A DNA stretch of 64,000 nt from Serilophus lunatus (GCA_013399895.1 VXBA01001575.1:62001-126000), one strand, 5' to 3'; counted from the first letter of the stretch, positions 41,401 through 51,142 are shown. The notes: generated by a model from the sequence alone, not told the origin. Numbers and translations: made by a program.

Positions 41401-41943
41401 TGAAATACAACATTGACAGAGACAACAAAGATTCCAAGAAACCAGCTTATTCAGCAGTTGCACAAAGATACCAATCTCAGCTGGTTATTCCAGACTGTGA
41501 GAGAACTGCAGCTGGATTTCCAGAGACTTAGGTCATATCCAGTATGGCAGGGACTATGGGAATTTTGGAAACTGTTAAATTTGAATGGATTTCAGAAACG
41601 AATGGAGCTAAAGTCATAGTTCTAAGGGCCATGTGTCCAGTTTAAATGTCTGGGCAACTATACTTCAGTTCTGAATTGGTTAAAAACAAGGGACAAGAAG
41701 AGATGCAAGACGAGAAGGGCAAAAAAGGCCAAAAGGGGTGAGGAGCGTCTTCATGAACCCTGAGTAACAAAACCTTGTTACACTCTCTAATAGATATCTG
41801 TATCTATATCTATATATATCTCAAATATGTGTTACTGTGCTTGTTTAAGAAACCGTTCACATGCTACAATGACTGGTGTGTACTCGTTTGGTTGAATACC
41901 CTGCCTGTCTGCAAAACAGCATAAAGGGGGGTAAGTACTTTAA
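38458..41943. other. intergenic, nothing supportable
   Basis: AT-rich DNA between the second family-A LTR and the ANKRD26-like flank. Short splice-like open segments near 38.89 and 40.35 kb do not join in phase. Confidence 0.6.
41790..41822. repeat. TATC/TA microsatellite
   Basis: Alternating TATCTG, TATCTA and TATATA units, about 150 bases before the duplicated segment that precedes the ANKRD26-like gene. Confidence 0.8.
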
Positions 41944-42496
41944 AGCCGTTCCCCGTCATTCAACTTGTTTTCATTTCTCATTAGCGTTCCAGCAGTAGCA
42001 CCATCGCTGCATTACGAATGTATTTTTCAAGTGGATGGTGTTTTAACAGGCAGCGTTTTTACCAGTCTCTAATAATTTCCTTTAATTCTGTGTGCAACAT
42101 GGAAAAGATGAGTTTCATGTCCTTTACTGTTTGAATAAAGATAGGCCTCTCAGAGAACACAACTGGATTGGGAGGGAGGGGAATAAAAACATGTCTGTCT
42201 GGTTTGGCTTCTCTTTTAGCAGCGGGCTTGAGGTTTGGGAAGGGGAGGGTGGCTCAGAGTGCTCATGGAGGTGGCGTGCACCTTCCAGAAGCAGCCGTGT
42301 GGTCCCGCGGCTTTCACCGATTGAAGTCCCAGTGCTGAGCTGCTCCTTGCACTTAGTGGGACTTCTTAGAAACGGGCCCTCCAAACAAGCTCACGTAGAG
42401 TGATGTGCTTGTTTTCGATGCTCTGAATCTCAGAAGCAGAGAGTAACAATCCTGAATCCGGAGGGTAACTTCACGGACGTTTCATGGCCAAAGATA
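41944..42496 (+). repeat. displaced copy of an ANKRD26-like intron segment, upstream of the gene
   Basis: Aligns in direct orientation with 48414-49009, the intron before exon 10. Shared landmarks are TTTTTCAAGTGGATGGTGTT, TAGGCCTCTCAGAGA, GCACCTTCCAGAAG and TTGCACTTAGTGGGACTTCT. There are several indels and many substitutions, so it is an old duplication. No intact exon is carried. Confidence 0.85.
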
Positions 42497-42552
42497 ACTC
42501 TTTGCAGGCTCCCGGTCTTCAAGAGGGAGCAGGCAAAGAAGCCTGCCGGGGA

Positions 42553-42603
42553 ACAGTCCTGGAACTCCGGCATGGCAGGCCTGGAGCGATCGGTGGACAT
42601 TTA
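42553..42603 (+). repeat. copy of the gene's 3'-flank sequence, upstream of the promoter
   Basis: About 50 bases nearly identical (three differences in 49 by eye) to 51092-51142; both contain GGCCTGGAGCGATCGGTGG. It lies between the displaced intron copy and the CpG island. Confidence 0.85.
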
Positions 42604-43129
42604 TGAAGAGCTCCAGTGCTCACTGCCCGCTCGGGCTGGGTTCTGACCTCAGCCTGAGCCGCGTTCCGGGCACGCGTGTCCAGAGGCGTCCTGACCACAC
42701 GTTGAGGCAAAAATCCGGAGCAGGTGAGGCAGGGCCCGCTCCAGCGCCTGCCGCAGCCTCTGGCCCGGCGGCAGCGGCCCGGGCCGTGCCCCGCGGCGCC
42801 CTGAGGTGAGGCAGCGCCCACTCCTGCCGGCCGCCCTCACAAACCACTGGCCGCCTCCTTCCAGAGGGCCCGGAAAGACCGCCCTCACACTCGGCCGGCC
42901 CCGCCCCGCCCCGCGGCCTCTGGAACGCCTCGCGGTTCCACGGCCGAGCGTTGCACGGGCCGTTGCAGCGTAACGGTCGTGCCTCGGGCAGGGTTCTCTT
43001 GGCGCCTGGAACCGGCGCTCAGAGCTGCTGCAGCCGCCTCGGGAGCAGCAGCTCGTCCCGCGCTGGGAGCATTGCGCGTCCCTGTCGCCTCCTCGTCCCG
43101 TGCAAAGCGATCTCTTGTGCCTCGTGCCC

Positions 43130-43255
43130 GACCTTATTCTCTTCTTCGTGCCCTTCGTCGCCCTCGCTCTCGTCCTCGTCCTCGCCCCGTCCTCATCCTC
43201 CTTGTCCCCTTCCTCACCCTCGCCCCATCCTCATCCTCGCCCCCGTCCGCACCCT
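43130..43255 (+). repeat. pyrimidine-rich TCC/CTCG tract upstream of the start codon
   Basis: Irregular repeats of CCTCGTCC, CCTCATCC and CCTCGCCC run for about 125 bases before the coding start. A shorter relative occurs in the intron at 49510-49540. Confidence 0.7.
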
Positions 43256-43294
43256 CGGCTCTACTTGGTGCTGCTGGTCGCTCCCCGCAGAGCC

Positions 43295-43539
43295 ATGCCG
43301 TGTTTCAGCCTGCGGAAGAGAGCCGTGGCGCCTCCCGACAACGAGCGACCGCAGTCGCCATCCAGCAGCACTTGTGGGCAGCCCTGTGCTGCCTCCACCG
43401 CCACCGGTGCCTCGGAGCCCGCTGAGAAGGTGCCGGGCAGGATCCACCGCGCGGCCGCCCGCGGCGACCTGGCCTGGCTGAGGCGGTGGCGCTGGTACCT
43501 GAAGGCGGTCGGCATCGACAGGCGAGACCGGGAGGGGCG
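43295..43539 (+). CDS. ANKRD26-like exon 1 (start codon, first ankyrin repeat)
   Basis: Start MPCFSLRKRAVAPP; G at -3 gives a fair Kozak context, and it is the first ATG in this frame of the GC-rich region. About 45 residues rich in Ser, Pro and Ala precede an ankyrin-type stretch beginning RIHRAAARGDLAWL, the position of KIHKAA in mammalian ANKRD26. The exon ends after two bases of an Arg codon at donor GTGAGT. The ATG sits only four bases after an acceptor-like CTCCCCGCAG, so this may be the second exon, with a non-coding first exon upstream. Confidence 0.8.
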
Positions 43540-46500
43540 GTGAGTTCTGGGGGCCGCTGATTTGAGAGACACCTTGGCTGCTCGGGAAGGTGCTGCCGCC
43601 GGAGCTTCAGAGCCGAGCTCCACGAGTCCTCAGTAGCCCTCTCCTAAGGACAAGGCTTGAAAAGCGAGATTTGCCCTGTCAGCTGGGAGAGGCAACTATA
43701 GAGCTTTTCAGGGCTTGGAGCTGACAGGTCGGCTCGAGTGCTGTTGGAAACGCGCGTCGCCGACCTGCGGCTTCGCCGAGGTCTCAGTGCAGGGCTATTT
43801 GCAGCTGCTCAGACCTCAGCGGTTCTCTTCTGCCCTGTGGCTAATCATCGCAGGATTGCAACAGCAGCAGCAGCAGCAGCAGCAAGGGGGAGGAGCAGGA
43901 TCCAGACAGGGTCCCCAGGGCACGAGGGAGAGACGCAGCTTTGCCTCGGCCTTTGTCTATGATAAGACTTATGTTTCATTTTTAGGACACCTCTGCATCT
44001 CGCTTCAGCGAACGGCCATGCAGAGGTGGTTAGGTATCTGCTGAGAAAGAACGGCCAGCTGAACCTCGCAGACAACTTGCAGAGAACGCCACTGATGAAA
44101 GTACGTGGAATGCATTATGATCTTGTAGTTGGGACTTAACGATGATTCGTGGGGAGGTGTCTGGTAGGATTCCTTACACAGCAGGGCCATAGGAATATGC
44201 ATGTGGTGATCCCGGCATGGCATAGGCTAATCTTTGAAGATGTTCTTCTATGCCAGCATTTGGGAGCTGAGTGAGTTGTGACAGAGTGAGACGTAAACGT
44301 TGGAAGTGCTTCCCTTTTTGTGTGTTGTTCCCAGGCCGTACAGTGCCAGCAAGAAGAATGTGTGGCTGTTCTGCTGGCACATGGTGCCGACCCAAATCTG
44401 GCAGATGCTGACGGCAACACTGCCCTTCACCTGGCTGTCCTGTCTGCTAGTACCACCATACCAGGGCTGTTACTTAAGCATAATGCCAACAGCGATGCTC
44501 AGAACCAGGTAACCTTGGCATGTTGGTAGAGCTGCTCTTTCAGACAGGTGCAGAACTTGTCCATGTTTTTCTAACAGGGATTATTTTTCCTTTCAGGAGG
44601 GATATACCCCCTTAGATCTTGCAGCCTCTGAAGAACATCAAGAGATGCTTGAAAGTCCTCTAAGAAAAGCAGCTGACAGGCCTGCTCAAGACGAAAGGTG
44701 GGGGGGAGGTTGTCAAAACAGCACACAGGGTCTCCTCAGTGGTCTGCAGTGTGACTGAGGAGAGGCGTGGGAAGGAGCTTAGAAAAAGAAGGAAGAGCCG
44801 TGTAGGAGCAGTTCCCCATGTGACTGGTAAAAGCAGGTCTGCACTTGGTGGCTCTCCCACTTTAGGGGCTCTCACACTTTCCCCACTGAGGACTGCCAGA
44901 AAGCGTTGCCTGTGGTGCCCTCTCCCCACGCAGACCCAGAGCCATCAGGAAACTTGCTGTTAGCTCAGAGCAGGGCTGCTCTGCAGGAGAGGGGGTTTTA
45001 AGCCAAGGCAAAGTTGGTGCGTTAGGTGTTACGAAGGGAAGCGTTGGGAGAAAGAGAAGCAACATTGTCCCGGGGAACATGAGGGGTTCCCAGCCGCACA
45101 CAAGGAGAAAACTTCCTGCCATGTAAATGGTCAGGCAGTCCAACAGCTTGCCCCGGGAGTTTGTGCGGCCCCATCCATGGGGGCTTGGAAGAGCACTGGA
45201 AGCAGTCGGCCTGACCTCGTAGTTGAGGCTGCTTTAGGGAAGCGGTGGGCCGGAAGACATCCTGAGGTCCCTTCTAAGCTGAATTCTCCAACACTTCCAG
45301 GTTCTTGCCTTTGCTTACGGAGAACTTGTAGGAAAGGGGGAAAGAGCTGTTTTGGGAGAAAGCGGGGCAAAAACGATGCAGAATCAAACATGTTTCATAT
45401 TAAGTATTGGATGCTGTAGGACTGCTGTGGTGGTGGTTACTACAGGCCGGGAGGCTTCCTTGCAGAAGGAGTTGGACAGGGATGAAGCTCAGGTATGGAA
45501 AGCGTGTCCCTTCAGGAATACAACTGTGGGTGCCTGTTGCTTCCTATGCATCGTGAAAAAGGACAGAAGTGTATTCCAAGAGCCAGTTTGATAGAGACCT
45601 AAGGAGGTGACGGTTCCATCGGCCTTTGATCGTCCTTGTTCCCTCCTGCCCCCTGCCCTGCAGCCCGCCACACCGAGGCAGAGCTGCCTCTCCTCAGGGA
45701 TCCTCGCAGCTTCACCACTTTCCAGTCAGAGGGGCTGGGGCACCTCCCTAGTTTAAGAACACTCCCCACACACCCGTCCTCACAATTCCCGACTCCAGAC
45801 CAGGTCTGCTGGAGCAGTTCACCTGGGAGCCTTTGCTGCACTGATGGTCATCAGCTTGTAACTCGTGCCGCCCTTCCTGGCCCCACCACATTGAAGCACA
45901 GCTGCCTCTCTTCAGGCACCCACTCAGGGATGCCTCCCACTCAGGGGCTGCTGGGCGCACCTCTCTGTGCTACATTCGAGGTCTTTCCCACTTAAGAAAA
46001 CTTCCCATGCTCCCCTGGTGCAACCCCGGGCTCCACAGCGGGTCTGCCAGGGCAGTTTGGCTCTGACAGCTCCAAGATGCCTTCCTTCTTTAAGAAGATT
46101 AACTTTTTCTTTCGTATTTTCCTGGAGGAGCAAACAAGCAAAAACAAGGAGAGTCACAGGTCACCAAAAGGCTTGGAGAGGCAGTGTTGGTCTTAGAACT
46201 GTGTTCTAGGAAATGAGTGCAGGCATGGGAGAGGCTGCTGACTGATGGCCAGCAGCTGACTCCTCTGTGTAAAAGCTCACCCGATGACTGTGGAGTCTCA
46301 CCGTGATTTTGCAGTTGCAGGAGGAGGAAGAAAAGTCTCTTCAGGCCGACGAGTGTGTTCACGACACGAATACTGCTCCAGAACTGCAAGAACAAGTCCA
46401 ACGGTACGAAGAACCACACAGTGAAGCGAGGCCTCTGCCGCTTCTGGGATTGGGTGGGAAGAACAGGACGCATAGTCTGGTTTTGAAGGACACTTTTGCT

Positions 46501-49500
46501 TTTGATACTGCTCCTGCACAACATTTATCTGTAATTTGTGCTCTGGTGGATTTTCTGGTAATGAGATGTATTTCTTTTTAAGCCTTGAAAGTGAAAACGC
46601 CAGACTGGAAGCCACTGTCCAGCAACAAAGCAATAGGATTGAAGCCCTTCAGAGAGACCTGCAAGCATCTGCCTCGGTAAGCTGGTCATAAATTTCCCTT
46701 TTTGTGATTCTTGAGCCAAGTTACCTGTTTCTGTGGGTAAATTTTAAGGTGAGGTTTTCCTGGAAAGCCTAAGGGGAGCTCAGTTTCTGCGTTCTCCTGA
46801 AGAGAGGCTGCTCAGAAAGCAGCCCGGTCCTTTCCCCAGCTGTTGCAGAAGCCCTGAGGGTATGGTATTTCCTTTGGTGGGCACCAGAGGAATTCCTAGA
46901 TTAGAAATTATGTTTTCTCGTGAGCTCTGAGGGGCCCGGAAGTGTTGCTCCCAGACCTGTCTTACAAGTTTTTAAATAAGTCTAAAGTTTCTTGTATATG
47001 TCAGGGAACCTTTCAAGTGTTTTCTGTGCTCATTTCCGGTAGAAGAAAAACACAGTTTCGAGGGCCAACCCCTTCAGAGATTTTCACAGAATGTACTGCC
47101 ATAAGGTCACTCGGAGTTTCTTTTCTTGTGTTTGCTGTGGTTGGTCACCTATTCCAGCAGCTGGACACGGAGTCTAAAAGATGCCAACAGCTACATGAGC
47201 AAAATCAGGTTTTGCAAGAACAGCTGCGCACTCTGCGGGGGAAGTGCAAAAACCTGCAGAAGAGCCAAGCCCAACTGGAAGAAGAGGTGGCAAAACTGCA
47301 ACATCATTTGGAGACTGATGTGGTGGATCGTAAGGAGCTACAGCAATATAAGAGGGAGCTGGAGGAACAAGCCAACCGGGAAATGGAACAGAAACTAGAG
47401 GAAGTCGGTCGGTTTTTGCAAGTAAGTGAATTTCTCACGTGTGTCTGTAGGCACTACAGAAACTTTTGTTGCGACTGTCATTTTCACAAGCCTACTTTTG
47501 GTGCCTTATTCTGTGTGCTAGCACTGTACTTCTATTACTTGTGTCTTTCCTGAAGGGCACTGGGAGAAGGGAATATGGCTGGGCAGGAGTGTTTCCATGG
47601 GTGTGTAATGTGCTGGCAGGGCCCTGCATGCAAAGCTTGCCCGAGGCAGATTTCCATTTAGCAGTGGTTGGAGGGGGTGTCTCTGTCTGCTGGTCTGGTT
47701 CTCACTGTTCATCCCTGGATGGGTTTTGCAACTTGCAGCTGTCCTGGCCAGACATACAGGTCCCGCTTTGTCCTTGTATGGGGGAAAGGGCTCAGAAAAA
47801 AAGTCACTGAAATTGTGGGGGCTGGGGTAGTGGCAGGGTGGAGGTGGCAAAGGAATCCTTTTCCAGATGCCCTTGCCTACAGAGTTAGTGTCCTTTCATT
47901 AGTAGCTTTGAGGAATAGTGCTAGTTTGGGCTTCTTTCTGAAGGAAAGGAATTATTTACTGTGGTAGCTCCAGGGTTGTGCCTGGATTGCTGATGGTAGG
48001 GATGAGGCACAGCTGTCTCTCCGAGTAAAGCCTTGAAATTGGGTAAGTGCGGTTTTCTGGTGAGGAGAGTTCTCTTTTCCCTGGTGCTGGCTGAAGGTGT
48101 ACTGTCTGCTTCAGGCACAGGAAGCCTTCCAGGACAAAGTGCGACAAATCAGAGCCAGTCTTCATCAAAGAGAAGTAAACCAGCTAAAAGACAAGATTAG
48201 AGACTTTGAAGATGAAGTCGACTGCATGAGAAGTGCCCAAAAAGACCGGGACCTTCCAAGTAGACTCATGCAGGCGGAAGCGGAAAGATACAAAGAATTG
48301 TATCTGCAGGAAGTTAAAAGTAGAAGATGCCTAGCAGTGGAACTGGAAAGGTAAGTCCTTGCTTCTGTGGAGTGGTAAGAAGGGATCCTTTTTTCCTCAT
48401 GCCATCACTTTAAGACCCTTCCCCTTCATCAGACCTGTCTTCCTTTCTCTTTAGATTTCCAGCAGTAACACCACAGTAGCATCATTATGGCTTTCATAGT
48501 GTATTTTTCAAGTGGATGGTGTTTTAACTGGCAGCCTCTTTGCACCTCTCTAATGTCCTCATCCTGTGGACGACAGAAAAGATGTCCTTTACCGTTTGAG
48601 TAAGAGTAGGCCTCTCAGAGAGCAGAACTGGATTCTCTAAAAAAAAATAAACTTTGGGTTTTTAGGCTTCTGTTGTAGCAGCGGATCTGAGGTTTGAGCT
48701 TCCCTTGGGAAGCGGAGGGTAGCGCAGAGTTCTTATGGAGGTGACGTGCACCTTCCAGAAGAAGCCGTGTAATCCCGCGGCTTTCACAGATTGCTTTGAA
48801 GCCCCAATGCCGAGCAGTCCTATGTGTTGGTAACACTTGCTGCTCCTTGCACTTAGTGGGACTTCTTAGAAACAGGCCCTCCAGACAAGCTCAGATCCAG
48901 TGATTGGCTTGTTGTGGACTCTCAAAAATCCCTTTGGTTTTCAGAAGTCAAGTACTAGTCGAGGACCCAGAGGGCAATTTTGCAGAAGTGTTACTTCCAA
49001 AGATGCAAAAGATACACTTTATGTGCTTCTGAATGTTTCAGAGCTAAGGCGAGACTTGCAGAAGCCGACGTTGAGCTCCTTTGGGAGCACCACAGAAGCA
49101 ACTCTTTAATGACAAATGGGCATCCGGCTGCAAGTCCAGTTTTGGAGTCGAGTAGACTGGGACATCATGGCGACAGTTTGGGACTGAACAGAAATCTCGG
49201 TGTTGGAGGAAGCTTCCTAAGTCCAACTGAGAGCAGATTAGCAAACATGAGAGCTGACGTTGAAGCTCGTGTGGCCACGGTAAGCATTTTGAAATTCCAT
49301 TCCTGACTACTGCTGAAAGGTATCTGTATGCAAGGTTATCCTTTTTGGCCTAAAGTTGAAGTCCATTTATTCTTCCATGCCATACTGTCTAATATGCCAA
49401 AGCAACTGCTAATCCTCAGAAGAGTTCACAGCTATATTTGGTAGGGCTGGAGACTCCTGGTCATCAAGTCTGTACGTAGCATGGGATTCAGGCATGACCA

Positions 49501-50928
49501 AGCCCAGTACTCCCCCTCGCCCCCATCCTCATCCTTGTCTCTGCTTGGCTCCTGGCAGCCCGCCGGGCGCTTCCTTCTCTTGGTCGCTCCCTGTTTTGGA
49601 ATTCACTTCTGTGGATCACAGGCTTGACAGACTTTGAAATCAGAATCAGTAGTGAAAAGAGGTTTTATCATTTTATCTGTGGAGTTTAAGAATGTTTTAG
49701 GAGCTTTAATAGTTACGTTTTGGTAACATTCCATCTTGACTGCATATGTTCTGTATACTTCTAGGTGCGAAGGGAACTGGAAGAACAATTCGCTAGAGAT
49801 CTTCAACGAGGTAACGTGTCATTGCCTTAGGAGTGTTTTTGAGGAAAAAGGTGATTATGGCTGACTCTTGACAGCTCTCAAGTAATTGTTTTCAAGGTGT
49901 TGTGCTAAGTACATGATTTTTGTCTGCTACCTTTCCAGTTTAGACTTGCATGTGAAAACTTCCTGCTTACCAGAATATTAAATCGAATGTTATGCACTTG
50001 CCTGGAAAAAAACAAGCACCAAGAAAATTAACCTGTTGCACCCACACAGAAACACTTGGCTTAAGATGGAGTTGCCCTTCACTAGAGTTCGTCTCAAGCG
50101 CAAGCGCCAAAGAAGCCCTGAGACGAGATTTTTATGAGCTTCAGCCATCCCCTCTCCTTTCACGTACATTGACTGCATTCAGCACTCAACCACACCGTAC
50201 ACATTCTCTGCTCTTAGTTTTTGAGCTTTGCTATGATTCTGTGATTCACGGCTTGTCCTTGTAGCTTAGGTGTTGCAGTCTTTTTCTGAATAAGCAAGAA
50301 GAATATCATCCGTGACAAAAGAGAACCTTTCCTTAGGAAGAGATGATTCAGTTGTGTTTTGGCAAGTAGGAGTTCAATGCTTGCAATACATAGCCTAAAA
50401 CATGCTTTATAATTGGAGGCCATGGTAATTTGTTCCTCCAGAGCCACTGCTTTGCAGGGGCTGGTGCTCTGTCGCAGTAGTAGTGTTCCAGGAAGTCTCT
50501 GGTTTGAACACTGAAGGAAAGCAAAGACTTCAGGTTGAAGAGGAGGTCTGCAGGGGGCTAAGTTTAGCAATGGAGTCATTTGTGCATTCCCTGAAGATGT
50601 CGAGTGTGTAGCCTCCGGAAAGTCTTTCAGTAGCTTTAGAAATGCTGTTGACTGATAAGCAAACGTGGGAGAAGTGTGTTTCTTCCTTTGTGCCTAGCCC
50701 TTCCGTCGTTACGTTCCCTTGGAAATGGTAGTCTCTTTCTGGATTGCAGTCTCTCATGTTACCTGTAATGCCTTATTTTGCCCTGTCTTGTCAATTTTCT
50801 CCCCAGCCACTGCTGGACGTGGAGGTGGATCTGCTGGATGTTCCAAATATCTTCACATGGACCAGGATCCCCTTCGCAGACTCATAGAGGAGCACCGTGC
50901 TGCTTTAACCGGAAGTTGCCACATTTGA
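43295..50928 (+). CDS. ANKRD26-like gene: ankyrin repeats plus coiled coil, short form (whole CDS span)
   Basis: Twelve exons with GT/AG borders can be read: 43295-43539, 43986-44100, 44335-44508, 44597-44697, 45446-45492, 46315-46403, 46583-46676, 47158-47421, 48115-48350, 49042-49279, 49765-49810 and 50807-50928. Reading phases agree at every junction except between 44697 and 45446, where one small exon (length 2 modulo 3) seems missing from my model or lost. The first four exons give ankyrin repeats with TPLHLASANGHAEVV, TPLMKAVQCQ and HGADPNLADADGNTALHLAV, matching the ANKRD26 family. The rest is charged coiled coil, including ERYKELYLQEVKSRR, a family signature near the C terminus. Mammalian ANKRD26 (about 1,700 residues) acts at centriole distal appendages; this protein would be about 590 residues, so most of the central region is absent. 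No frameshift or internal stop is seen in the exons. The assignment to the family is strong; orthology to ANKRD26 itself is not shown, so no symbol is given. Confidence 0.85.
43862..43882 (+). repeat. (CAG)7 microsatellite in intron 1
   Basis: Seven uninterrupted CAG units between exons 1 and 2 of the ANKRD26-like gene. It is intronic in this model, so it does not encode a polyglutamine run. Confidence 0.9.
43986..44100 (+). CDS. ANKRD26-like exon 2 (ankyrin repeat)
   Basis: Acceptor ATTTTTAG and donor GTACGT. Its first base completes the Arg codon of exon 1, giving GRTPLHLASANGHAEVV, a near-consensus ankyrin helix pair, then a linker with NLADN and TPLMK. Confidence 0.9.
44335..44508 (+). 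CDS. ANKRD26-like exon 3 (ankyrin repeats)
   Basis: 58 codons, phase 0 at both ends, acceptor TTGTTCCCAG and donor GTAACC. It contains AVQCQQEECVAVLLAHGADP and NLADADGNTALHLAV, almost the same as the equivalent repeats of mammalian ANKRD26. Confidence 0.92.
44597..44697 (+). CDS. ANKRD26-like exon 4 (last ankyrin repeat)
   Basis: Acceptor CCTTTCAG and donor GTGGGG. It encodes EGYTPLDLAASEEHQEML, a final degenerate repeat, then a basic tail RKAADRPAQDE. It ends two bases into a codon, which does not fit the next recognised exon directly; a small intervening exon is needed. Confidence 0.85.
45100..45295 (+). mobile_element. ancient CR1 3'-end fragment in intron 4
   Basis: The order of blocks follows the CR1 3' region: AACAGCTTGCCCCGGGAG, then CCATCCATGGGGGCTTGGAA, then GAGGTCCCTTCTAAGCTGAA. 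It is strongly diverged, lacks the terminal octamer repeats, and is in plus orientation. Confidence 0.55.
45446..45492 (+). CDS. ANKRD26-like small exon 5 (coiled-coil start)
   Basis: A 47-base exon candidate between acceptor TTACTACAG and donor GTATGG. In the frame that joins the next exon it reads REASLQKELDRDEAQ, typical charged coiled coil. It needs one base from a preceding exon while exon 4 supplies two, so the model is incomplete here. Confidence 0.6.
45674..46070 (+). repeat. diverged tandem duplication, period about 218 bp, intronic
   Basis: Two imperfect copies lie in the intron between exons 5 and 6. GCTGCCTCTC followed by TCAGG occurs at 45683 and 45901, and both copies continue with CTTCCCAC/CTCCCCAC-like and GGTCTGC blocks in the same order. 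It is old and degenerate. Confidence 0.6.
46315..46403 (+). CDS. ANKRD26-like exon 6 (Glu-rich coiled coil)
   Basis: Acceptor ATTTTGCAG (a second AG six bases later would also keep frame) and donor GTACGA. It reads LQEEEEKSLQADE and then ELQEQVQ, and ends with two bases of an Arg codon completed by the next exon. Confidence 0.75.
46583..46676 (+). CDS. ANKRD26-like exon 7 (coiled coil)
   Basis: Acceptor TTCTTTTTAAG and donor GTAAGC. It reads LESENARLEATVQQQSNRIE, with heptad-like spacing of Leu, Ile and Val, and finishes in phase 0. Confidence 0.82.
47158..47421 (+). CDS. ANKRD26-like exon 8 (long coiled coil)
   Basis: 88 codons in phase 0 at both ends; acceptor ACCTATTCCAG (or the next CAG) and donor GTAAGT. 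It is a continuous coiled coil with LHEQNQVLQEQLRTLRGK and KSQAQLEEEVAKLQHHLE, ending EEVGRFLQ. Confidence 0.88.
48115..48350 (+). CDS. ANKRD26-like exon 9 (family C-terminal signature)
   Basis: Acceptor TGCTTCAG and donor GTAAGT. It carries ERYKELYLQEVKSRRCLAVE, the most recognisable C-terminal block of the ANKRD26/CCDC144 family, after a stretch rich in Lys, Asp and Glu. It ends two bases into an Arg codon. Confidence 0.9.
48414..49009 (+). repeat. intronic partner of the upstream duplicated segment
   Basis: Lies between exons 9 and 10 of the ANKRD26-like gene and matches 41944-42496. Its last part includes GACCCAGAGGGCAATTTTGC, whose partner at about 42460 is also similar, so similarity runs to within about 35 bases of exon 10. 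Confidence 0.85.
49042..49279 (+). CDS. ANKRD26-like exon 10
   Basis: Acceptor ATGTTTCAG and donor GTAAGC. It starts AKARLAEADVELLWEHHR, continuing the family block, then becomes a Ser/Gly/Leu-rich low-structure region with SRLGHHGDSLGLN, and ends MRADVEARVAT in phase 0. Confidence 0.88.
49765..49810 (+). CDS. ANKRD26-like exon 11
   Basis: A 46-base exon, acceptor ATACTTCTAG and donor GTAACG. It reads VRRELEEQFARDLQR and leaves one base for the last exon. Confidence 0.83.
50807..50928 (+). CDS. ANKRD26-like terminal exon with stop
   Basis: Acceptor TTTTCTCCCCAG. In frame it reads ATAGRGGGSAGCSKYLHM, then DQDPLRRLIEEHRAALTG and a TGA stop at 50926-50928. An ATTAAA signal follows about 125 bases on. 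Confidence 0.83.
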
Positions 50929-51051
50929 ACGGAATGCTATGGAAAGGCTCTGGAACGCATTTGGTTTTCATAGTGAGTCTATGATTTCCTGTTCCCCATT
51001 CGAGATGTGAAAGCATGTTTATTGCAGTCTGCATACGAACTCGTTCAAAAT

Positions 51052-51057
51052 ATTAAA
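51052..51057 (+). terminator. likely polyadenylation signal ATTAAA of the ANKRD26-like gene
   Basis: The first ATTAAA after the stop codon on the plus strand. The copied 3'-flank segment starts 35 bases further on, consistent with the transcript ending here. Confidence 0.45.
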
Positions 51058-51091
51058 TGGCCGTCAAGCACTTACCTCCTGGTTTCTTGAT

Positions 51092-51142
51092 ACAGTCCTG
51101 GAACTCTGGCATCGCAGGCCTGGAGCGATCGGTGGGCATTTT
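51092..51142 (+). repeat. 3'-flank partner of the 42553 segment
   Basis: Begins 35 bases after the putative ATTAAA signal. Similarity to 42553-42603 stops sharply at about 51142, which may mark the end of an old tandem unit. Confidence 0.8.

Larger units (their letters stand above)
42540..43650 (+). promoter_or_regulatory. CpG island and promoter of the ANKRD26-like gene
   Basis: GC content and CpG density rise abruptly here against AT-rich flanks. GC boxes of the form CCCCGCCCCGCCCCG lie near 42899-42913. No TATA box is evident. A strong donor-like GGAGCAG|GTGAGG at 42724 and an acceptor-like end at 43290 would allow a non-coding first exon upstream of 42723 spliced just before the ATG; this is inference. 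ORFs on both strands here reflect GC richness and are not called as genes. Confidence 0.7.

Noticed and set aside
42519..43623. Several antisense ORFs in the CpG island
   Set aside because: GC-rich DNA has few stop codons. They overlap the supported exon 1 and show Ala/Arg/Gly/Pro-rich low-complexity translations only.
48920..49010. Possible extra exon reading VEDPEGNFAEVLLPKM in the intron before exon 10
   Set aside because: The upstream duplicate is also similar here, but there is no clear donor, and exon 9 joins exon 10 in phase without it.
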